Assembly (NCBI GenBank): GCA_050943595.1
Contig: JBMNPM010000020.1
Span: 1 to 22,564, forward strand
Source: JAXGXJ01 sp050943595
GTDB taxonomy: Bacteria; Actinomycetota; Thermoleophilia; RBG-16-64-13
Reading direction: 5' to 3'
Length of the DNA: 22,564 bases
In this document: positions 16,284 through 21,709 of the stretch, one piece after another
How positions within the stretch are numbered: position 1 is the first letter of the stretch
Layout of the letters: each line of letters begins with the position of its first letter
Notes under the pieces: model-generated
The model's database searches: none
What the model saw: only the letters and a program-made list of their open reading frames with translations
What the model was told of the DNA's origin: nothing
Made by a program: the position numbers and the translations under genes

Positions 16284-17379
16284 TGAGCCGGATGGGCATG
16301 ACAAGGTACAGGAAGTCGTCTCCCGCTCCCTTGATGAGACCCGGACGTAAAGGACTTATGAAACGCAGGTAGACGGGTGACTCTTTGATTGCAGCGATCC
16401 CCGCTTCGAGGAACTCCGGGTTGAAACCGATCTCAATGTCATCGCCGGAATACTGCACCGGTATCGCTTCTCGAGCAGTACCCACATCCTGCGACTCGGC
16501 GTACACAGATAGGGTGTTGGCCCCGAAGTGGAGTCGCAAAGGAGCATTCTTTTGCGCCAACAAACCGACACGCCGCACGGCTTCCAAGAATTCATCGTGG
16601 TCTACCGCCACCTCGTAGTCAAATGTCTCGGGGATGAGTTGACGATAGTTCGGGAACTGCCCATCGATAAGTCTGGAGATGAGCGAAACCCCACCCACCT
16701 GGAAGAGGATCTGATTCTCACTGGGAACGACGGTCAGAGTCGTATCGGACGTCGCGCCCGCGATACGGGACAACTCGACGAGGGTACGTGCGGGTATGAT
16801 GGCCTGCAGAGTCTCAGTCACCGACGACTCGACGGCGGTCTCCTTGACACTCAGACGATAACTATCGGTGGCGACCATACGCACCGCGTCCGACGATAGC
16901 TGGATGAAGACACCCGTCAGTACCGGCCTGGTCTCATCACGAGAGGCCGAGGCTGCCACTCGGTCAACGGTCTCGACAAACGCCCCCTTTTCAATCGTAA
17001 AGCCGTTGTCGCTGAACACAGGTAACTGGGGAAAATCCGCCGCTGGAAGCGAGTGAAGAACGAACAGCGATTCTCCTGCACGAATCTCGACCTGCGTCTC
17101 GCCTGTTCGTTGTTTTAGGACCACGTCACCCGCGGGAAGACTCCGAGCTATATCTATGGCGATCCGCGCCGGTATGGCTAGAGAGCCGGGTTGCTCTACT
17201 TTGCCGGTCAGAGGAGCCCGTATGGATATTTCCATATCAGTGGTAGAGAACACTGTGCGATCTTCTCGAGCATCTATTAAGACCCCGGAGAGGATTTGGA
17301 TGGAACTGCGAGAGGAGACCGCTTTATATACCGTCCCAAGGCACTCAACGAGCGCCTGCTTTGTGGTCGTGATTTTCAT
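16276..17379 (-). CDS. dnaN: DNA polymerase III beta subunit (sliding clamp)
   Basis: DnaN is the ring clamp that tethers the replicative polymerase. It has about 367 aa with the three-domain plan. Domain 1 has MKITTTKQALVECLGTVYKAVSSR and LSGVLIDA; domain 2 follows from FVETVDRVAASASRDETRPVLTGV and VATDSYRLSV; domain 3 has VGLLAQKNAPLRLHF and the end VMPIRLND, the usual PxR/L pocket terminus. ATG 17379 is preferred, with GGAG 5 nt upstream. The in-frame GTG at 17385 overlaps that ribosome binding site. It is preceded by a 313-bp gap with a predicted promoter, and overlaps the S4 gene by 8 bp. Confidence 0.97.
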   Translation of the reverse strand: MKITTTKQALVECLGTVYKAVSSRSSIQILSGVLIDAREDRTVFSTTDMEISIRAPLTGKVEQPGSLAIPARIAIDIARSLPAGDVVLKQRTGETQVEIRAGESLFVLHSLPAADFPQLPVFSDNGFTIEKGAFVETVDRVAASASRDETRPVLTGVFIQLSSDAVRMVATDSYRLSVKETAVESSVTETLQAIIPARTLVELSRIAGATSDTTLTVVPSENQILFQVGGVSLISRLIDGQFPNYRQLIPETFDYEVAVDHDEFLEAVRRVGLLAQKNAPLRLHFGANTLSVYAESQDVGTAREAIPVQYSGDDIEIGFNPEFLEAGIAAIKESPVYLRFISPLRPGLIKGAGDDFLYLVMPIRLND

Positions 17380-17420
17380 CGGCACTCCTCGTCTATTTTT
17401 ACCTGGGTGTGGTCATGTCT

Positions 17421-17456
17421 TGCTATTACTATTTTATTTTCTTTTAGAAAAGAGTA
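17421..17456. promoter_or_regulatory. AT-rich patch, possible unwinding element with DnaA-trio-like repeat
   Basis: These 36 bp have 29 A/T. The plus strand CTATTACTATTT (17423-17434) reads on the complement, 3' to 5', as GAT-AAT-GAT-AAA, matching the DnaA-trio rule (G/A)-A-(T/A). The expected neighbouring DnaA box is only weakly present (TGTGGTCAT, 17408-17416), so the call is uncertain. Confidence 0.35.
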
Positions 17457-17462
17457 GTGGAC

Positions 17463-17491
17463 GTAATAGGCCCTGTGTACGATGTGGACAA
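17463..17491 (-). promoter_or_regulatory. Predicted dnaN promoter overlapping a DnaA box
   Basis: On the minus strand -35 TTGTCC (17486-17491) and -10 TATTAC (17463-17468) are 17 nt apart, each 4/6 to consensus. The -35 is inside the DnaA box TTGTCCACA (17483-17491), so bound DnaA would block it. Confidence 0.35.
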
Positions 17492-17591
17492 CGGCTCCAA
17501 AGCCGGGCGCAGCCTCGGTTGGGAGGCGTCGGTAGTTCCGCAGGGGCTGTGTAGTCGCCGTTAATAGTCGAAGGTGATCGCGGCGGTGAGG

Positions 17592-17655
17592 CAGGCGGCG
17601 TGGAAGAACCCGGTCTTCATGAACAAAGAATCCCGGGGTTGTGAACAGCCGCCTG
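17592..17655. repeat. Symmetric imperfect inverted repeat downstream of dnaA
   Basis: Outer arms CAGGCGGC (17592-17599) and GCCGCCTG (17648-17655) are perfectly complementary. Inner arms AACCC (17607-17611) and GGGTT (17636-17640) also pair. The two interior gaps are both 7 nt. It may fold in RNA as a transcription or processing signal between dnaA and dnaN. Confidence 0.5.
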
Positions 17656-17692
17656 TGGATGGGAAAGACGTGACTGAGGTCGGGGAGATTCA

Positions 17693-19123
17693 TCACGCAC
17701 TCTTTATCTTGGTCGTCAGGAGTTGTATGCGGTTGTACAGGGAGCGGTCGTCCTGCATGGCCTTGCTGATTTTGTCCACTGCATGCAGGACGGTCGTGTG
17801 GTCTCGGCCCCCGATTCGCTCACCGATCTTCGGTAGGCTCGCGTCCGTCAGTTCTCGAGCCAGATACATGGCGATATGACGAGGTTCGACAATGGCCCGG
17901 CCGCGCTTATCGCCGATAATCTCAGTCACCGAGACACCGGTGAAGTCCGCCACGGTCGAGAGGATGAGATCTATGGTGATACGCGTGGAGGGCGTTTCGG
18001 GTACGTCCTTGAGCACTTCACGGGCCAATTCGACCGTGATGGGGCGTTTGGTGAACGACGAAAAAGCCGCCACGCGGGTCAGGCACCCCTCCAGCTCACG
18101 GACGTTGCTGGGCACACGCGATGCGATGAGCATCAATACATCATCTTCTTCCAGGTGGATACCTTCGGCGCGGACCTTCTTCTGTAGGATGGCCACCCGT
18201 GTCTCGAGGTCGGGGGCCTGGATGTCGGTTATGAGTCCCCACTCAAAGCGGGAGACCAGCCGGTCCTCCAGGGTGGCAAGGCCCTTAGGGTGCCTGTCGG
18301 AAGTGATGACGATCTGCTTCTGGGCATCGTAGAGTGTGTTGAAAGTATGAAAGAACTCCTCCTGAGTCTGTTCCTTCTTCTGGAGGAACTGTATGTCGTC
18401 AATCAGGAGGACGTCGATGGTCCGGTACTTGGCCTTGAAACTATCGATGCTCTCTTCGCGGAGCGAGTTGATGAAGTCGTTGGTGAACGTCTCTAGAGTG
18501 ACGTAGCGGACTTTGAGGCCCGGGTAGTGGCGCACTACGTACCAGCCCACGGCTTGAAGAAGGTGGGTCTTCCCTAGACCGACGCCCCCATAAATGAAGA
18601 GGGGATTGTACTGTGTGCCCGGTGTCTCTGCTGCAGCCAGAGCGGCTGCATGGGCAAAACGATTCGACTGTCCGATGACGAAGGTATCGAAGACGTACTT
18701 CTCGAGCAGGCCGGTACCGGTCTCGAGTGGGTTGGTTTCCTGCGAAAGGAGTGACCCGCGAGACGTATCTGGGCCTTGGTCGATAGGATCGAGAGCGATA
18801 TCTGTAGCCGGCGTAGTGCCGGAGATTGCACCTCTAGCGGCGTCTTCCCTGAAGAGCACCTGAGAGAGTTCCGGTGAGACGACGATCTCACAGCGGATTG
18901 TTGCTCCCATCACATGGGAGACGGCATCGTCGATGGTCGTCTGAAAGCGCGTCGCTATCCAATCCTTGGCGAATTCGGAAGCTACTCCGATCGAGTAGAC
19001 ACCGTCTGCCAGACCCAGACCAACGGTCGGTTCGAACCAGATACGGAAGGTTCCTTCATTAACCTGCTGAGATATGTATTGAAGGGCTTGCCCCCAGATG
19101 GGATCGATCCCTGTCTTATCCAA
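17693..19123 (-). CDS. dnaA: Chromosomal replication initiator DnaA
   Basis: DnaA is the AAA+ ATPase that binds DnaA boxes and unwinds oriC. It has 476 aa: domain I (IWGQALQYISQQV and FRIWFEPT), a variable domain II at about 90-140, and AAA+ domain III with Walker A GGVGLGKT (179-186), Walker B VLLIDDIQFLQKK and sensor II. Domain IV has EPRHIAMYLARELTDASLPKIG and the DNA-binding signature DHTTVLHAV (441-449). The start is TTG 19123 with AGAGG about 4 nt upstream. No ATG fits the conserved N terminus. It lies 92 bp after the ATPase/winged-helix gene, no promoter is evident between, and they probably form one unit. Confidence 0.97.
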   Translation of the reverse strand: MDKTGIDPIWGQALQYISQQVNEGTFRIWFEPTVGLGLADGVYSIGVASEFAKDWIATRFQTTIDDAVSHVMGATIRCEIVVSPELSQVLFREDAARGAISGTTPATDIALDPIDQGPDTSRGSLLSQETNPLETGTGLLEKYVFDTFVIGQSNRFAHAAALAAAETPGTQYNPLFIYGGVGLGKTHLLQAVGWYVVRHYPGLKVRYVTLETFTNDFINSLREESIDSFKAKYRTIDVLLIDDIQFLQKKEQTQEEFFHTFNTLYDAQKQIVITSDRHPKGLATLEDRLVSRFEWGLITDIQAPDLETRVAILQKKVRAEGIHLEEDDVLMLIASRVPSNVRELEGCLTRVAAFSSFTKRPITVELAREVLKDVPETPSTRITIDLILSTVADFTGVSVTEIIGDKRGRAIVEPRHIAMYLARELTDASLPKIGERIGGRDHTTVLHAVDKISKAMQDDRSLYNRIQLLTTKIKSA

Positions 19124-19215
19124 AATGCCTCTTTTCAGCGTCTTTGGGGCGTTTTGCCGGATGGCTCCGCATCAAGTCCCGGAATCACCGCTTTCGTTAG
19201 GCACGTCGATGGTCA

Positions 19216-20013
19216 TCACATTAGGGTGTTTACGTACGCCAGCCCGGCTTCGGTCATCGACCGGTGGCCGGATGCCCGCGAAACGATAAGGCCTGCTTCT
19301 TCCAGCCGGACTAAGTCCCGATAGGCGGTCGAGGTCGATACCCCGAGTTCGCGTGCTATACGGGTGGGGCCTACAGGAGCAAGTTCCACTGTGAGTAGCA
19401 AAGCTTTCAGTTGGCGCCCGGTCAGATTATAGGCCGACGGGCCTGCGGGCGCGAGTGTACCTTCGGTCGCCGGACCGACACGCACGGTCACGACGGTGCC
19501 TGTACCCAGGTTATCTGCTATCTCCAGCACCCCTTGCATAGCTCGCATCATCTCGTCGACAAGGGTCAGGCCTGAGCCCACTCCTCGTATGATCTGCTTG
19601 GCGCTGCTGTCGGCGGACGTGAAGCCCGCCCGCAGTGCCGCCTTTTTGTCAGGTATGCCCGGTCCGTGATCGCTGATCCGGACCATGTTGCCCTTATCGA
19701 GAATGGTGATGACCACTCCATCGAACGACGCGTGGACGAGATTCTCCACCAACTCGCGCAGCACTTCGTACGGCATACGGCCACCCTGTTCCTGGACCAG
19801 GTTGTGGACACGGCGGACCAGTGACCCAATAAAGGTGCCCACATCCTCGCCGCCGGTGTGGACAATGGGGACCTGTATCACCCGGGGAGACGATTGGCGA
19901 TTCATGTATACAGCTATGCGTACGGGCTCGAGGTCCACATCTGTAGTGGCAGCACCCTTGGCTCTCCGCATGTGTGTCGGGGAATATTCTTGGTTGGGTT
20001 GTGGAGCGGTCAT
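19216..20013 (-). CDS. GHKL ATPase fused to a winged-helix DNA-binding domain, next to oriC
   Basis: I do not recognise a named family. Residues about 30-180 form a GHKL (HATPase_c) domain like RsbT/SpoIIAB: N box LRELVENLVHA (Glu87, Asn91), G1 ISDHGPGIPD (Asp115), G2 GVGSGLTLVDEMM (144-156), and a G3-like GTGTVVTV. No histidine-kinase dimerisation domain or transmembrane helix is present. Residues about 198-265 form a winged helix, with TRIARELGVSTSTAYRDLVRL as the helix-turn-helix and HRSMTEAGLAYV as the wing. ATG 20013 is used, with AGGA just 2 nt before it. The gene reads from oriC towards dnaA, and a promoter with a DnaA box lies upstream. ATP binding looks intact. A role in controlling dnaA or the origin is inferred only from position. 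Confidence 0.8.
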   Translation of the reverse strand: MTAPQPNQEYSPTHMRRAKGAATTDVDLEPVRIAVYMNRQSSPRVIQVPIVHTGGEDVGTFIGSLVRRVHNLVQEQGGRMPYEVLRELVENLVHASFDGVVITILDKGNMVRISDHGPGIPDKKAALRAGFTSADSSAKQIIRGVGSGLTLVDEMMRAMQGVLEIADNLGTGTVVTVRVGPATEGTLAPAGPSAYNLTGRQLKALLLTVELAPVGPTRIARELGVSTSTAYRDLVRLEEAGLIVSRASGHRSMTEAGLAYVNTLM

Positions 20014-20026
20014 GATCCTGAAATGA

Positions 20027-20039
20027 CTCCCGATGGGAG
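20027..20039 (-). repeat. Hairpin before the ATPase/wHTH start codon
   Basis: CTCCC-GAT-GGGAG (13 nt) lies 14 nt upstream of ATG 20013, inside the predicted leader. It could influence ribosome access. Confidence 0.4.
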
Positions 20040-20093
20040 ATAGAGCCGTTGCTCGAGTATCCGAGCCGGTGACAGGTTCCGAGAAGCCGCGTC

Positions 20094-20122
20094 ATTGTAA
20101 CCAGGCCAAGGGGTATTTTCCA
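20094..20122 (-). promoter_or_regulatory. Predicted promoter of the ATPase/wHTH-dnaA unit, overlapping a DnaA box
   Basis: On the minus strand -10 TACAAT (20094-20099, 5/6) and -35 TGGAAA (20117-20122, 4/6) are 17 nt apart. The -35 lies within the DnaA box at 20116-20124. A transcript would start near 20087, with a leader of about 73 nt. Confidence 0.45.
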
Positions 20123-20124
20123 CA
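20116..20124 (+). promoter_or_regulatory. DnaA box (TTTTCCACA)
   Basis: One mismatch to TTATCCACA. It overlaps the -35 of the predicted promoter for the ATPase/wHTH-dnaA unit. Confidence 0.7.
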
Positions 20125-20236
20125 GGATGGTGGAGCGATAGTTCATGGAAATAGCGCCTTTTTGGGTCCAGAAAGTATCACGACCTGTCGGTTTTCACTG
20201 CCGTATGACCGGCATTTAGCAGGCTTAAAGATCATC

Positions 20237-20268
20237 TTTTCCACATGACAATCCACAACTGTGTAAAA
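20237..20268. promoter_or_regulatory. DnaA box cluster, left arm of oriC
   Basis: TTTTCCACA (20237-20245, 8/9), CAATCCACA (20249-20257, 7/9) and, in reverse, TGTGTAAAA (20260-20268, 7/9) lie within 32 bp. The first two start 12 bp apart. Confidence 0.7.
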
Positions 20269-20364
20269 CGTGAAGAAACCGGCACGACGATACCCACATA
20301 CAGCAGACTCTTTGTTGAAACTGGGGAAAGTTGGTTTCATGGGTCCCACCGCGGGGGAGTCGGC

Positions 20365-20384
20365 CGGCTCCACTCTGGGAGCCG
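20365..20384. repeat. 7-bp inverted repeat within oriC
   Basis: CGGCTCC and GGAGCCG pair across a 6-nt loop. No T-run follows on either strand, so a terminator is unlikely. It sits between the two DnaA box arms. Confidence 0.5.
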
Positions 20385-20473
20385 ATTGCTTCCCACGGGT
20401 CGGCGGATCAGGACAGGCGCTTCGCAGGGTGGTGGAGGCCGAAAGGTGCTCTGTCCGACAGGAGGTGATCGAC

Positions 20474-20551
20474 ATGAGTGGGGGTGGAAGGCTGCACAAT
20501 GACCTCTCCCATCGCGCATTGCCACGAGCGTACACAGGCTCCTGTGGATAA
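20474..20551 (+). CDS. Possible 25-codon peptide in oriC with a perfect Shine-Dalgarno
   Basis: ATG 20474 is preceded by AGGAGGTGATC (20460-20470), the exact complement of the bacterial 16S rRNA 3' end, at ideal spacing. The frame encodes a short Gly/Arg/His-containing peptide (MSGGGRLHNDLSH...) and stops at TAA 20549-20551, which is the last three bases of the perfect DnaA box TGTGGATAA. There is no known homologue to my knowledge and no promoter of its own is evident. It could be a real small protein or a chance match. Confidence 0.3.
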   Translation: MSGGGRLHNDLSHRALPRAYTGSCG

Positions 20552-20560
20552 TGTGGACAA
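20543..20560 (-). promoter_or_regulatory. Two abutting DnaA boxes, right arm of oriC
   Basis: TGTGGATAA (20543-20551, perfect reverse consensus) is followed directly by TGTGGACAA (20552-20560, 8/9). Weaker TGTGGAGGA follows at 20606-20614. These are the strongest sites in the region. Confidence 0.85.
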
Positions 20561-20720
20561 TGCCGGGGAAAGGCGCACGTATCGGGATTGAGGTCTTGAA
20601 GATCCTGTGGAGGACACGGGCTGTTTGGACGCCCAGAGCGCACAGGAGGTTTATAGATCGTCTCTGTCCGGCGATGGGACACTGGGGTGGTGACAGGATG
20701 GTTTGCGGCGGTGGGCTGAT

Positions 20721-20749
20721 TTGACGTGCGCTCAGGCCACTTGTATACT
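20721..20749 (+). promoter_or_regulatory. Promoter of the rpmH-rnpA-yidD-yidC operon
   Basis: -35 TTGACG (20721-20726, 5/6) and -10 TATACT (20744-20749, 5/6) are separated by exactly 17 nt. It is the best promoter in the window. Transcription from about 20756 gives a leader of about 90 nt. Confidence 0.75.
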
Positions 20750-20845
20750 TCTCCGCCCCCTACATACTCAGTCACGAGACTGTTTCGATACACGGGTCGG
20801 AGTGGGTACGATACCGGCCTCGGCCCTAGTCATAAGCGAGGAAAC

Positions 20846-20980
20846 GTGAAGAGGACGTATCAGCCGAACAAGCGTAAGCGCAAGAAGACGCACGGGTTTC
20901 GGACCCGGATGAGTACGCGTGCAGGACGGGCAGTGCTCAAGCGGCGGCGCGACAAAGGCCGTAAGCGCCTCTCGGCATAG
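20846..20980 (+). CDS. rpmH: 50S ribosomal protein L34
   Basis: This is a 44 aa very basic protein: KRTYQPNKRKRKKTHGFRTR, then MSTRAGRAVLKRRRDKGRKRLSA. It matches L34 along its whole length, including the KRTYQP start. L34 is a small protein of the large ribosomal subunit. Start is GTG 20846, with GAGGA about 4 nt upstream. The frame is open further upstream, but those codons lie in the leader and are not conserved. It is first gene of the operon with rnpA, as in most bacteria. Confidence 0.98.
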   Translation: MKRTYQPNKRKRKKTHGFRTRMSTRAGRAVLKRRRDKGRKRLSA

Positions 20981-20996
20981 ACCTATAGACCTGCGT

Positions 20997-21395
20997 GTGG
21001 CTCAGTCGCAGGGGCGGCTGGCGCGACCTGAAGACTTCGCCCGGGTTTACCGGGCAGGCCGGTCGGTTGCCAACAGGTACCTGGTCCTATACTATTTTGA
21101 CCGGCTTGGACCTGGACTTTCGGAGGCCGATGATCAGTTGCGGGTCGGTTTTTCGGTTTCCAAGAAGCTTGGTGGGGCCGTCGAGCGGAATCGCATCAAG
21201 CGCGTCCTGCGGGAAGCCTTTCGGGCCAACGCACAATCTCTCAGGGGGAGCATGGATTTCGTGCTGATAGCCCGGCTGCCCATAGTCGAGTTACTCGACA
21301 CCGAAGGTTTCGGTGCCGTGCAGGCGAAGATGCTGGAGGTCTTCCGTAAAGGCGGCCTCATACGTGTCCGCGAGGAACGACGAGAACGCAAATGA
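20997..21395 (+). CDS. rnpA: Ribonuclease P protein component
   Basis: RnpA is the protein subunit that helps the RNase P RNA mature tRNA 5' ends. It has 132 aa, with FARVYRAGRSVANRYLVLYYF early and the signature GFSVSKKLGGAVERNRIKRVLREAFR (RNR motif) in the middle. GTG 20997 is chosen, 16 bp after the rpmH stop. No clear ribosome binding site precedes it, so coupling to rpmH translation is likely. Upstream in-frame codons would overlap rpmH. The stop overlaps the yidD start (ATGA). Confidence 0.95.
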   Translation: MAQSQGRLARPEDFARVYRAGRSVANRYLVLYYFDRLGPGLSEADDQLRVGFSVSKKLGGAVERNRIKRVLREAFRANAQSLRGSMDFVLIARLPIVELLDTEGFGAVQAKMLEVFRKGGLIRVREERRERK

Positions 21396-21709
21396 TGTCA
21401 GCGTCAAGGGGCGCAGGTCGGGTTGTGTCTGTAGCCCATCCCATCAAGTTCAATCCCATAAAGACAGTCCTTCGGTGGGTCATCCGTGCTTACCAGAAGT
21501 TCGTATCACCCGCCCTGCCCCGTTCCTGTAAGTACTATCCCTCCTGTTCCCAGTACGCTATTGACGCTCTGGACCGGTTCGGGGTGACCCGGGGCCTGGT
21601 ACTGGCGGCGTGGCGGCTCCTGCGCTGTAACCCTCTCAGTTACGGTGGCCACGATCCGGTGGAAGCGCAGACCCTCTTCCGTCCGCGTCGTCCGAGGAGT
21701 GGGCGGTAG
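21392..21709 (+). CDS. yidD: Membrane protein insertion efficiency factor YidD
   Basis: This 105 aa protein contains the YidD domain: LRWVIRAYQKFVSPALP, then CKYYPSCSQYAIDAL, GVTRGLVLAAWRLLRCNPLSYGGHDPVE. The Cys triplet and CNP-GG-DPV pattern are the family hallmark. YidD sits at the inner face of the membrane by an amphipathic helix and assists YidC-dependent insertion. ATG 21392 overlaps the rnpA stop in ATGA. The 20 or so residues before IKFNPIKT are extra and rich in Ser/Gly/Arg. Confidence 0.95.
   Translation: MMSASRGAGRVVSVAHPIKFNPIKTVLRWVIRAYQKFVSPALPRSCKYYPSCSQYAIDALDRFGVTRGLVLAAWRLLRCNPLSYGGHDPVEAQTLFRPRRPRSGR

Larger units (their letters stand above)
17380..17692. other. dnaA-dnaN intergenic region (possible second oriC part)
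   Basis: No convincing gene lies in these 313 bp; a 106-codon minus-strand frame here is not protein-like. The region holds a DnaA box TTGTCCACA (minus strand, 17483-17491), a weaker TGTGGATGG (17654-17662), an 81% AT patch (17421-17456), and a symmetric imperfect stem-loop (17592-17655). Such dnaA-dnaN spacers are part of bipartite origins in B. subtilis and others. Confidence 0.55.
20014..20845. other. Intergenic origin region (oriC)
   Basis: No conserved protein is encoded in these 832 bp. DnaA boxes on the left point forward (20116-20124, 20237-20245, 20249-20257, weak 20290-20298). Those on the right point backward (20543-20551, 20552-20560, weak 20606-20614), with one reverse site at 20260-20268. 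The region is flanked by divergent transcription units (ATPase-dnaA to the left, rpmH to the right), the standard place for an actinobacterial or Firmicutes-type origin. No long AT-rich unwinding stretch is obvious; 20226-20270 is the AT-richest part. Confidence 0.85.

Noticed and set aside
17376..17696. A 106-codon minus-strand frame filling the dnaA-dnaN gap.
   Set aside because: It is His/Arg-rich without any family pattern, overlaps both neighbours, and the region has regulatory features instead.
20365..20384. The 7-bp hairpin in oriC as an intrinsic terminator.
   Set aside because: No T-tract follows on either strand and no gene ends there; kept only as a repeat.
20143..20793. A 216-codon minus-strand frame across oriC.
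   Set aside because: It has a Pro/Cys/Ser/Arg-rich, non-protein-like composition, contains all right-arm DnaA boxes, and has no good ribosome binding site. Stops are simply rare in GC-rich DNA.
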